The notes below the pieces were generated by a model. The model saw only the letters and a program-made list of their open reading frames with translations, was not told the origin of the DNA and searched no databases. Shown piece by piece: positions 1-5,070 of a stretch of DNA of 5,070 bases. Each line of letters starts with the position of its first letter. The stretch's first letter is position 1. The DNA is taken from contig JAUVRV010000257.1 of the NCBI GenBank assembly GCA_030597435.1, positions 1 to 5,070 of the forward strand. The letters run 5' to 3'. Made by a program: the position numbers and the translations under genes. This DNA is from Gemmatimonadales bacterium (lineage in GTDB: Bacteria; Gemmatimonadota; Gemmatimonadetes; Gemmatimonadales; GWC2-71-9).

Positions 1-500
1 ACCCGTATCACACCGCGGCTCGCGGCGAGGTGAGTCGGCTTCACCACGCCGGGGAACCCGACCTGGCGTTCCATCTCGGCAGGCTGGCTGTCCGGCTCGG
101 CGAGTCGGGGCCGGGGTACGCGACCGTTCTTCTCCCACAGGAGCACACGCTGCCGGTGCTTGTCTCCCGCTGATTTGGATGCGATGACCGAGTTGTGCTT
201 CAAACCCAATACCGCGCTTGCGTGTGCGGCTATCACGACCGTGTCATCGTCGATGCCAAAGACCGCCGCAACAGGGTGCTCCGCGGCAAACAATCTGACT
301 TGATTGGCAGCGCGCACCGGGTCTGAGAAATCGAGGGTCAGAAGCCTTTCGGGCTGTGACAGGGAGAACGCGCTGTCGTGCTCTGAGGCGACAGTCAGGT
401 CCACGTCCAACCGACGTGCAGCCTCCATGAACGCTGCGGCCCTGTAAGTCGTGGTAGGTATCAACAGGAGGAGGCGAGGGCGGTCACCTCCGGTGCTCAC
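1..500 (-). CDS. ATP-grasp domain ligase, N-terminal part (gene runs off the left edge)
   Basis: A minus-strand reading frame opens with GTG at 500-498 and stays open for 166 codons to the window edge, so the C-terminal part is missing. Residues 9-40 (RLLLLIPTTTYRAAAF onward) look like the Rossmann-like pre-ATP-grasp fold. Residues 79-114 (AVFGIDDDTVVIA to GDKH) match the region before the ATP-grasp core, where a DK pair is usual. Residues 149-166 carry the first nucleotide-binding strand, with the probable ATP-binding lysine K154 in VVKP and the glycine loop SRGV (161-164). By family knowledge such enzymes join a carboxylate to an amine or thiol through an acyl-phosphate. The substrate cannot be read from this part. 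The start lies one base after the nfu stop codon, so translation is probably coupled; an AGGA about ten bases upstream is a weak ribosome site. Family assignment is firm, specific function unknown. Confidence 0.85.
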   Translation of the reverse strand, partial: MSTGGDRPRLLLLIPTTTYRAAAFMEAARRLDVDLTVASEHDSAFSLSQPERLLTLDFSDPVRAANQVRLFAAEHPVAAVFGIDDDTVVIAAHASAVLGLKHNSVIASKSAGDKHRQRVLLWEKNGRVPRPRLAEPDSQPAEMERQVGFPGVVKPTHLAASRGVIR

Positions 501-501
501 G

Positions 502-1095
502 CTATTTCGAGTCCTGCTGGAAATATGGGTTCGAGCCAGATGTGTGATCGGTGATGTCCTTCACGCCTTTCACGGCCGGTACCAGCTTCTTGACTGCAGC
601 TTCCACACCCTGACGCAGGGTTACGTTTGCCATGCCACACCCCTGACAACCACCCATCAAGCGTACCCAGATCGTGGCATCCTGCACGTCGACCAGATCG
701 ATCCTGCCGCCGTGTTGGGCCACAGCAGGGTTGATCTGGGTCTTGAAGAGCTCTGCCACCGCATCGTAGATGGCATCGTCGTCCATGGCTTCACCCACCG
801 TCGCTCCAGTAGATTCCAAACGCTCCGCTCCGGCGTTCACCGCGTAACGCACTTGTGGCTCGAGCATACTCCACGGCATGTCGGGATCCGACTTGGCCGC
901 CGTGATAACGTTGCCCGAAACAACCACCTCGCTGATCCCCGGAACCCCCAGCACGGCCTCTGCCACCGGCGATTCAGCGGCGTCCTCCGCCGAGGTGTAC
1001 TTCTTCACGCCCGGCTCGTGTACGGCCCGGCTCAGCATGAACTTGCAGCGATTCTCGTCGACCGGCTCAGCGGTTACTTCGATGGGTGTTGGCAT
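502..1095 (-). CDS. nfu: Nfu/NifU-type iron-sulfur cluster scaffold protein
   Basis: This 197-residue protein has the two-domain layout of Nfu proteins. Residues 1-90 resemble the Nfu N-terminal domain (IEVTAEPVDENRCKFMLSR, then an ISEVVVSGNVITAAK segment). Residues 107-183 form the NifU-like C-terminal domain, with the conserved LMGGCQGCGMANVTLR motif. The CxxC pair is C150 and C153, the expected ligands for a [4Fe-4S] cluster bridged between two subunits. By family knowledge Nfu proteins are cytoplasmic carriers that hand clusters to target enzymes. The length is normal for a stand-alone Nfu, and there is no cysteine-desulfurase or U-type N-terminal domain. ATG is chosen because the conserved N-terminal domain begins right after it; only a weak AGAG lies upstream (AAGGGG is too distant at about 16 bases). 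The downstream ATP-grasp gene starts one base after its stop, so the two form an operon. No other iron-sulfur assembly genes are in view. Confidence 0.93.
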   Translation of the reverse strand: MPTPIEVTAEPVDENRCKFMLSRAVHEPGVKKYTSAEDAAESPVAEAVLGVPGISEVVVSGNVITAAKSDPDMPWSMLEPQVRYAVNAGAERLESTGATVGEAMDDDAIYDAVAELFKTQINPAVAQHGGRIDLVDVQDATIWVRLMGGCQGCGMANVTLRQGVEAAVKKLVPAVKGVKDITDHTSGSNPYFQQDSK

Positions 1096-1120
1096 GGTCT
1101 CTGTAAGTTAGCCCCTTGGT

Positions 1121-1262
1121 CGGGGAGCGGGGAGCGGGAACGATCTCAGATTGACGATTTGCGATTTACGATTGAATGCTTGTTCGGCTCCAAATCGCGA
1201 ATCTGAAATCGGTTGTTCCCTTCCCCGTTCCCTGTTCCCTGTTCCCTGTTCCCCGTCTCCTA
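1121..1262. repeat. mosaic of 7-base tandem repeats
   Basis: Four blocks of degenerate heptamers follow one another. CGGGGAG/CGGGGAG/CGGGAAC starts at 1121, 1128 and 1135. GACGATT/TGCGATT/TACGATT starts at 1153, 1160 and 1167. AATCGCG/AATCTGA/AATCGGT starts at 1193, 1200 and 1207. TTCCCCG/TTCCCTG x3/TTCCCCG starts at 1221, 1228, 1235, 1242 and 1249. The last two blocks are approximately the reverse complements of the first two, in mirrored order. The period of seven excludes a coding explanation. Heptameric tandem repeats are known in some bacterial genomes (for example the STRR sequences of cyanobacteria), but this composite arrangement is not one I can name. Confidence 0.85.
1123..1232. repeat. 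long imperfect inverted repeat (potential hairpin)
   Basis: The left arm (about 1123-1167) and right arm (about 1192-1232) are imperfect reverse complements around a loop of about 24 bases. The best core pairs GATCTCAGATT (1142-1152) with AATCTGAAATC (1200-1210), one mismatch in 11. Outside it, G-rich units pair with C-rich units. The left arm holds one extra heptamer, so the arms seem to have changed by whole-unit slippage. The hairpin lies between the marR/remnant region and nfu and could attenuate or stabilise RNA, but it lacks the U-run of an intrinsic terminator. Confidence 0.6.
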
Positions 1263-1265
1263 GCC

Positions 1266-1325
1266 CTACGTCCCCACCGTCACTCCCGCTGGCACTTCGC
1301 GAATCTCTCCCAGCGCCCAATCCTC
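1266..1325 (-). pseudogene. remnant of the 3' end of an ornithine aminotransferase gene
   Basis: Read on the minus strand from just after the marR stop, the bases encode EDWALGEIREVPAGVTVGT and a TAG stop (1268-1266). The C-terminus of the intact rocD in this window is EWALGEIREVLAGVPATT plus stop. At DNA level, 1281-1322 and 3653-3694 agree at about 36 of 42 positions by eye, and several differences are at third codon positions (GGA/GGC, ATT/ATC, GCG/GCA). Divergence therefore mostly happened while the copy still coded for protein. Similarity starts within a few bases of the marR stop and ends at the aminotransferase stop. The frame matches that of marR but is separated from it by a TAG, and it has no start codon or ribosome site of its own. 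It is best read as the tail of a deleted paralogue or of a duplicated segment. Confidence 0.72.
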
Positions 1326-1772
1326 CTACCCCTCCAGACTTACCTCGGCATTCTCGATGATACGCTCCAGGTAGGAGAACAGAGCCTTTGACTCGGCCGC
1401 GGTGAATCCCTTCAGCATGTCCTGGTTGAGATCCTTGTAGAAGCTCACCAGGTTGGCCTTGGAGCGTCCTTTGCTTGCCAGCTCGACAACCGCACGCCGG
1501 GCATCGTCCGGGTCCCGTTTGCGGCGAACCAGGCGCTTGGATTGCATCCGATCGACCAGCTTGCTCACGGCGGATAGGCTCATGTGGCAATACTCGGCCA
1601 GATCCGCTTCTGCCATCCGCGGTGCACGCCACAGGGCGGACAGAACCACCCAGTGCTGCATGGTCAGGCCATGCGTCTTGAGCCGTCTCGATGCGACCCT
1701 CGTCACGGCCGTGGTGGCAAAACCGAGGAGCCGGCCAACGGACGGCAGGTATGGCGGTGGTTTACTTGACAT
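1326..1772 (-). CDS. MarR-family winged-helix transcriptional regulator
   Basis: A 148-residue protein of typical MarR length. An N-terminal helical dimerisation segment (about 1-35) is followed by a winged helix-turn-helix: LTMQHWVVLSALWRAPRM (36-53), ADLAEYCHMSLSAVSKLVDRMQSKRLV with the recognition helix near 65-80, and a wing RRKRDPDDARRAVVELASKG (83-102) with the family's conserved D and R pattern. A C-terminal helix pair (about 105-145) completes the dimer region. Such proteins usually act as dimeric repressors released by small phenolic ligands or oxidants. There is one cysteine (C62); whether it senses redox is unknown. The gene is divergent from the MBL-fold gene. A palindrome covers its start codon, so autoregulation is likely. 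ATG at 1772 suits the normal N-terminus, although no Shine-Dalgarno sequence precedes it. The family call is secure; the ligand is unknown. Confidence 0.92.
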   Translation of the reverse strand: MSSKPPPYLPSVGRLLGFATTAVTRVASRRLKTHGLTMQHWVVLSALWRAPRMAEADLAEYCHMSLSAVSKLVDRMQSKRLVRRKRDPDDARRAVVELASKGRSKANLVSFYKDLNQDMLKGFTAAESKALFSYLERIIENAEVSLEG

Positions 1773-1780
1773 GGCAAGTA
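1763..1780. promoter_or_regulatory. probable MarR operator (18-base palindrome over the marR start)
   Basis: TACTTGACATGGCAAGTA reads as TACTTGACA against TACTTGCCA on the other strand: eight of nine base pairs are symmetric. The size and TTGnCATGnCAA-like core fit known MarR-family operators. The marR ATG (1772-1770) lies at its centre and the candidate -10 box overlaps its edge, so a bound dimer would block both polymerase and translation-start DNA. I found no second good copy between 1800 and 2098, so control of the MBL gene from this site is inferred only from divergence. Confidence 0.65.
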
Positions 1781-1782
1781 TA
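1777..1782 (-). promoter_or_regulatory. candidate -10 box for marR, perhaps giving a leaderless mRNA
   Basis: On the minus strand TATACT (five of six consensus bases) lies only four bases before the marR ATG. Seventeen bases further up is GAGACC, a poor -35. The lack of any Shine-Dalgarno sequence fits a leaderless or nearly leaderless transcript. The four-base gap is shorter than the usual six or so, so this remains a weak call. Confidence 0.3.
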
Positions 1783-1959
1783 TGTGACTAACATGTGCGG
1801 TCTCTCAGCACTGTGTTGTAACGTGAAGATCAGAATAATCCAAAGCGAAATATACTTCCCCCATCGCGACCAACGGTGGTAGGACCACAGTCCTGAGGGC
1901 GATCCGGCCGGGAACATCCTTTCATCTGATCCTGTTAACTGTCAACCGACTATAACGTA

Positions 1960-1989
1960 TTGGTCGTTTCATGGACGCGGGTTTAGGAT
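1960..1989 (+). promoter_or_regulatory. weak candidate promoter for the MBL gene
   Basis: TTGGTC (1960-1965) and TAGGAT (1984-1989) are 18 bases apart and match the -35 and -10 consensus at three and four of six positions. The imperfect CGAC/GTCG palindrome (1947-1966) overlaps the -35 and could be an operator. TATAAC at 1951-1956 is a rival -10 without a clear -35. The true start would leave a leader of about 100 bases. Confidence 0.2.
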
Positions 1990-2085
1990 GCGCGCTGTGC
2001 TAGAAGCGACACAAACTGGAGCGCCGTCGATGTTGCGAGAGGCGCAATCGATAGATCATTAGATAGTCACATCCACTACTCATCC

Positions 2086-2107
2086 GGAGGGAATTGTTGT
2101 GAACAAT
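2086..2107 (+). promoter_or_regulatory. Shine-Dalgarno site and palindrome framing the GTG start of the MBL gene
   Basis: GGAGGG (2086-2091) stands seven bases before GTG (2099-2101), the best ribosome site in the window, and decides this start. The GTG is the exact centre of a perfect 6-3-6 inverted repeat, ATTGTT GTG AACAAT (2093-2107), which could form a small hairpin or be a protein site. Confidence 0.75.
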
Positions 2108-3583
2108 GCGCGCACTCGCAGGATAATCGGTGCCGGTCTCTTGTTGGTCGGATTCATGGCCGGAATAGGCCTGCGCTATCTACCGTCGGAGGCTCAAGTT
2201 CCTGACGAAGGCGTTGCCTCGATATCCAGTCCTAAGGTCAATGCCCAGCAGGGGCAGCAACAGCAGTGGGAGTACGAAACCGATCCGGAAATCATCAAGA
2301 GCGTCCTGAGCGGTGGCGTGCCGATGGATCGGTGGAACGAGGGGCTCATGTTCCAGGGAATCGAACCGATGCCGTGGTTAGTGAGCGCAGCCAACTGGTT
2401 CCCCAACACCGAGGAAGTGCAACCGGACGAGCTTCGCATCACGTTCATGGGTACCACGCCGACAATCCGTCCCGGTCAGATGAACACGTCTGTGTTCGTC
2501 GAACTCGGCAACGGCGACTCGTTCATATTCGATCTGGGTGAGGGCTCGATCGCCAATTACCTGGCTTCCGGGATCCCATTCAACAAGATCAACGACATCT
2601 TCATCACGCATCTCCACGTCGATCATTTCGGTTCATTGCCCTACGCCTACGTGTTCGGGGCCTGGGGTGGACGCTGGCACGAGCCGTTCCGCGTGTATGG
2701 CCCGTCGGGCCGCAACGAGGAGGACGGCATCGGCTACATGATCGAGGGCATGAAGATGATGACGCACTGGCACAAGGAAGCGTTCAGCGTTTTCCCGATC
2801 GGCCAGGGCTGGGACATCGAGGTGACCGAGTTCGATTATCAGGATGACGGTGGAACTGTTTACGACAAGAACGGAGTGAAGGTCACTCACTGGCGTCAGT
2901 CGCACGCAAAAGATGGTGCCTCGGCGTACCGGCTGGACTGGAACGGACTGAGCGTGGTCTTTTCCGGTGACGGGCGACCCAACTCACTGACCGAAACCTA
3001 TGCTGAGGGCGTCGATGTCCTGATCACCGAGCTTCAGACCGAGGTGGTCGCGATCAGCTCACAGGTGCAGGGAGTGCCACCCTTCGTGGGACGCTACACC
3101 ATAGACACTCACCACAACCCTGCCTATGCCGCAGGGTACCTGGCGAACAAAGTGAAGCCGCGCCTGCTCATGACTACGCACATGCCGTTTGACGCGTATC
3201 TCAATCCTGAAACCGTCGCTGAGATTCGAGAGCACTGGAAGGGCCCCTACCATCCGGGTGCACCAGACATGATCGTGGTGAATGTGACGAAAGACAAGCT
3301 CTGGGTGAGGGAAGGGATCATAGCCGAGTTTCCCAACCTCAAGCCGCCGAATGCCGACGTCTCGATCGCTCTGTATGGCGGACTGGTCGTTCCACCTCCC
3401 CTGCTGCAGCGCGAGGACATTCAGGGACAGTTCATTCGGGACGCTGAGATCCCGCCCGAGGAGTATTACCCGCGCGGATATATGCCACAGTTGATGCAAT
3501 CATGGCCGACCGACAAGGCGATCTTCATTCCAGACTCGCTGGTGCCGCCGTCGATGAAGAGCAAACGGCGCGGCAACAACTAG
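2099..3583 (+). CDS. exported or membrane-anchored MBL-fold metallohydrolase (GntH-like)
   Basis: A 494-residue metallo-beta-lactamase-fold hydrolase of the RNase Z/arylsulfatase-like type. Residues 5-27 are a basic stretch (RTRR) plus a hydrophobic segment (IIGAGLLLVGFMAGIGL), so it is a signal peptide or anchor; SEA-Q (30-33) is a possible cleavage point. A Gln-rich linker (50-56) follows. The catalytic domain starts near 112 (LRITFMGTTPT). Metal ligands visible are HLHVDH (H171, H173, D175, H176), H269 in QSHAKDGASAYRL, D291 in FSGDGRP and H361 in TTHMPFD; DTHHNPAYAAGYLA (336-349) is also typical. About 90 C-terminal residues are proline-rich and end in a basic tail. From memory, the motifs GRWHEPFRVYGPSGR and HWRQSHAKDGASAYRLDWNG match proteins labelled guanitoxin-biosynthesis GntH. 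No other guanitoxin gene is here, so that name says family, not pathway. The substrate is unknown. It is transcribed alone, divergent from marR. Confidence 0.88.
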   Translation: MNNARTRRIIGAGLLLVGFMAGIGLRYLPSEAQVPDEGVASISSPKVNAQQGQQQQWEYETDPEIIKSVLSGGVPMDRWNEGLMFQGIEPMPWLVSAANWFPNTEEVQPDELRITFMGTTPTIRPGQMNTSVFVELGNGDSFIFDLGEGSIANYLASGIPFNKINDIFITHLHVDHFGSLPYAYVFGAWGGRWHEPFRVYGPSGRNEEDGIGYMIEGMKMMTHWHKEAFSVFPIGQGWDIEVTEFDYQDDGGTVYDKNGVKVTHWRQSHAKDGASAYRLDWNGLSVVFSGDGRPNSLTETYAEGVDVLITELQTEVVAISSQVQGVPPFVGRYTIDTHHNPAYAAGYLANKVKPRLLMTTHMPFDAYLNPETVAEIREHWKGPYHPGAPDMIVVNVTKDKLWVREGIIAEFPNLKPPNADVSIALYGGLVVPPPLLQREDIQGQFIRDAEIPPEEYYPRGYMPQLMQSWPTDKAIFIPDSLVPPSMKSKRRGNN

Positions 3584-3605
3584 CTAGAACCTGCACCACA
3601 CCAAC

Positions 3606-3638
3606 AAACCGCCTCACCGTTAACCGGTGGGGCGGTTT
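3606..3638. terminator. probable bidirectional terminator between the MBL gene and rocD
   Basis: A 14-base stem (3606-3619 with 3625-3638) has one T/G wobble and the five-base loop TTAAC; the arms begin AAACCGCC and end GGCGGTTT. It lies 22 bases past the MBL stop and its right arm touches the rocD stop codon (3640-3638). U-runs are short on both sides (TTT), so termination is likely but may not be complete. Convergent placement suits use by both genes. Confidence 0.75.
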
Positions 3639-4855
3639 CACGTCGTCGCCGGCACTCCTGCCAGCACTTCGCGGATCTCGCCCAGCGCCCACTCGAGCGG
3701 CTCTTTCTCGACGACCAGCGGTGGCGCGAACCGGATCACCTGCTCGTGCGTCTCCTTTGCCAGGATGCCGCGGCGGTGCAACTCTTCACAGAACGGACGC
3801 GCGGGACCGCTGGCGTCTTTGATCACGACCCCGATCAGGAGGCCTTTGCCCCGCACCAGCTCCACGTGGGGCGAGTCGATGGCCCGCAGCTCGTCCATGA
3901 ACCAGTTGCCCATCTCCTCGGCCCGCTCGAGCAGCCGTTCATCGACCAGGACCTTGAGGGCCGCGCTGGCAATGGCCGCACCCAATGGGTTGCCGCCAAA
4001 GGTGGATCCATGATCGCCGGGAGCGAACATGCTCATCACCTCGTCGTCCGACAGCATCGCGGAAACCGGATAGAAACCGCCGCTCAACGCCTTGCCGATG
4101 GTCACGACATCGGGGCGCACGCCTTCCCAATCGCTTGCTAACATCCGGCCGGTCCGACCCAGTCCGGTCTGGATCTCATCGGCTATGAATAGCACTCGGT
4201 TCGACTTACAGATATCGTAGGCCTCCCGCAGATAGCCTTCGGGTGGCACGATCACTCCGCCCTCGCCCTGGATCGGCTCAACCATGAAGCCAGCGGTGTT
4301 GGGTGTTATGGCCCGCTTCAGTGCCTCGACATCGCCGTACGGGATTATCACGAACCCGGGCGTCAGCGGCCCGAACCCGGCCTTGTAAGCCTCCTCTGAG
4401 GAAAACGAGATCACGGTCGTGGTCCGCCCGTGGAAGTTGTTCTCGCAGACGATTATCTCGGCCTTGTCGTCGGGAATACCCTTCACGCGATAGCCCCAAC
4501 GCCGTACTGCTTTGATTGCGGTCTCCACAGCCTCGGCCCCGGTGTTCATCGGCAGCGCCTTCTCATATTTGGTCAGCTCGCACAGCTCACGCAGGAACGG
4601 GCCCATCTGATCGTTGTGGAACGCGCGAGACGTTAGCGTCAGCCGATCGAGCTGTCGCTTTGCCGCCGCGACAATCGCGGGATGGCGGTGTCCCTGATTG
4701 ACGGCCGAATACGCCGAGAGACAGTCGAGGTACTTGTTGCCGTCGACGTCCCACACCCAAGCACCTTCGCCCCGGTCCAGGACTACCGGAAGTGGGTGAT
4801 AGTTGTGGGCCGAATACTTGTCGGCCTCGGCGATGTAATCTGCTGTGCTTGGCAT
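3638..4855 (-). CDS. rocD: ornithine aminotransferase (ornithine--oxo-acid transaminase)
   Basis: A complete 405-residue class-III, PLP-dependent aminotransferase, cytoplasmic by lack of a signal. It converts L-ornithine and 2-oxoglutarate to L-glutamate 5-semialdehyde and glutamate, linking arginine breakdown to proline and glutamate. Diagnostic blocks in order: HNYHPLPVVLDRG (17-29), SAYSAVNQGHRHP (47-59), TGAEAVETAIK (105-115), FHGRT (141-145), VEPIQGEGG (192-200), IADEIQTGLGRTG (224-236), GKALSGGFYPVSA (254-266), STFGGNP (284-290) and VIRFAPPL (373-380). K255 is the PLP lysine, D226 and Q229 hold the cofactor. Y19, Y49, R144, E198 and R375 correspond to human OAT Y55, Y85, R180, E235 and R413, including the residues that give ornithine specificity. 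Length is normal and no key residue is missing. It converges with the MBL gene; only a weak AGAG precedes the ATG. A diverged copy of its last codons lies at 1266-1325. Confidence 0.95.
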   Translation of the reverse strand: MPSTADYIAEADKYSAHNYHPLPVVLDRGEGAWVWDVDGNKYLDCLSAYSAVNQGHRHPAIVAAAKRQLDRLTLTSRAFHNDQMGPFLRELCELTKYEKALPMNTGAEAVETAIKAVRRWGYRVKGIPDDKAEIIVCENNFHGRTTTVISFSSEEAYKAGFGPLTPGFVIIPYGDVEALKRAITPNTAGFMVEPIQGEGGVIVPPEGYLREAYDICKSNRVLFIADEIQTGLGRTGRMLASDWEGVRPDVVTIGKALSGGFYPVSAMLSDDEVMSMFAPGDHGSTFGGNPLGAAIASAALKVLVDERLLERAEEMGNWFMDELRAIDSPHVELVRGKGLLIGVVIKDASGPARPFCEELHRRGILAKETHEQVIRFAPPLVVEKEPLEWALGEIREVLAGVPATT

Positions 4856-4923
4856 ATGGCTGAATCTCTATCTGGAAGTTTCAAAGATTGTGAAGCAAGC
4901 TAGCAGGAGGGGACAGGCTCACG

Positions 4924-4963
4924 GTACCCCGTTACCCCGGCTTCCCGGTTTCCCGCTTTCCCG
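4924..4963. repeat. five 8-base tandem repeats upstream of rocD
   Basis: GTACCCCG, TTACCCCG, GCTTCCCG, GTTTCCCG and CTTTCCCG follow one another without a gap; on the minus strand each unit begins CGGG. They resemble the C-rich heptamers at 1221-1255 but with a period of eight. Between them and rocD (4856-4923) I see no clear promoter. Confidence 0.8.
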
Positions 4964-4970
4964 GCCGCGC

Positions 4971-5012
4971 CACCCATCGTCTCTTTCATCGTCCTCCATC
5001 GTCTTTGCTCGT
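4971..5012. repeat. roughly 10-base repeats ending in ATCGT
   Basis: Units CACCCATCGT, CTCTTTCATCGT, CCTCCATCGT and CTTTGCTCGT place the TCGT ending at spacings of 12, 10 and 10 bases. They lie between the 8-base and the 7-base tracts and share the ATCG core with the latter. Confidence 0.65.
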
Positions 5013-5022
5013 CTTCAACCAC

Positions 5023-5060
5023 ATCGTAAATCGTACATCGCCAATCGCAAGTCGTAGATC
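5023..5060. repeat. 7-base ATCG repeats at the right edge
   Basis: ATCG or a one-base variant recurs at 5023, 5030, 5037, 5044, 5051 (GTCG) and 5058 (ATCC), exactly seven apart. The unit matches the AATCG/CGATT heptamers at 1153-1213. A run of nine C (5060-5068) follows and the tract may continue beyond the window. Confidence 0.8.
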
Positions 5061-5070
5061 CCCCCCCCTC

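Larger units (their letters stand above)
1773..2098. other. divergent intergenic region between marR and the MBL gene
   Basis: These 326 bases hold no convincing gene; the short frames from ATG at 1971 and 2030 end after about ten codons without ribosome sites. Visible structure includes a 5-4-5 inverted repeat AGGAC/GTCCT (1881-1894), a tandem TGTTAAC TGTCAAC (1933-1946), an imperfect palindrome with CGAC/GTCG ends (1947-1966), and AT-rich hexamers TATACT (1851-1856) and TATAAC (1951-1956) that could be -10 boxes. Both promoters should lie here. Confidence 0.6.

Noticed and set aside
451..1206. 251-codon open frame on the plus strand
   Set aside because: It lies antisense to nfu, whose protein has clear family motifs; the antisense translation shows no recognisable domain and runs into the heptamer repeats.
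1121..1262. CRISPR array
   Set aside because: Units are only seven bases and directly tandem, without spacers or cas genes.
1266..1772. Possible MarR-aminotransferase-tail fusion by stop readthrough
   Set aside because: The frame is shared, but the MarR protein ends at a normal family length at its TAG and the tail alone has no function; a remnant is simpler.
3502..4188. Several plus-strand open frames opposite rocD
   Set aside because: They are antisense shadows produced by the GC-rich codon use of rocD; none has a ribosome site or recognisable motif.
2099..4855. Guanitoxin (gnt) biosynthetic cluster
   Set aside because: Only the MBL gene resembles a gnt member. The aminotransferase is a standard ornithine aminotransferase with all ornithine-specific residues, and no hydroxylase, cyclase, methyltransferase or kinase is present.
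5060..5068. Run of nine C as a phase-variation tract
   Set aside because: No gene start or coding frame is attached to it within the window, and a homopolymer at a sequence edge may be an assembly effect.

Overview
The window carries five protein-coding genes, one gene remnant, and two intergenic tracts of short-period repeats. The taxon cannot be fixed. Moderately high GC, GTG starts, mostly weak Shine-Dalgarno sites, a secreted or anchored metallo-beta-lactamase-fold protein and heptameric intergenic repeats fit an environmental, probably free-living bacterium. No phage, transposase, tRNA, rRNA or CRISPR signal is visible.

Left part, minus strand (1-1772). Transcription runs right to left: a MarR-family regulator (1326-1772); a short remnant of the 3' end of an ornithine aminotransferase gene (1266-1325); a heptamer-repeat and inverted-repeat tract (1121-1262); an Nfu/NifU-type iron-sulfur scaffold gene (502-1095); and, one base after its stop, the first 166 codons of an ATP-grasp ligase that runs off the left edge. 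The last two are almost certainly co-transcribed and translationally coupled.

Middle (1773-3583). A divergent intergenic region of 326 bases separates marR from a plus-strand gene for a 494-residue exported or membrane-anchored MBL-fold metallohydrolase. Its family resembles proteins labelled GntH (guanitoxin-type), but no guanitoxin pathway surrounds it. An 18-base near-perfect palindrome overlaps the marR start codon and its likely -10 box, pointing to autoregulation and possibly control of the divergent MBL gene.

Right part (3584-5070). The MBL gene converges on rocD (ornithine aminotransferase, minus strand). A strong hairpin between them, abutting the rocD stop codon, probably terminates both transcripts. 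Upstream of rocD lies a second repeat tract with successive 8-, 10- and 7-base periods, built from the same CGGGAA-like and CGATT-like units as the tract near nfu.

The genes do not form one evident pathway. The most unusual points are the mosaic repeat tracts, and the 42-base piece of rocD-like 3' end that sits directly after marR and next to one of those tracts. Together they suggest past duplication or deletion in this locus.
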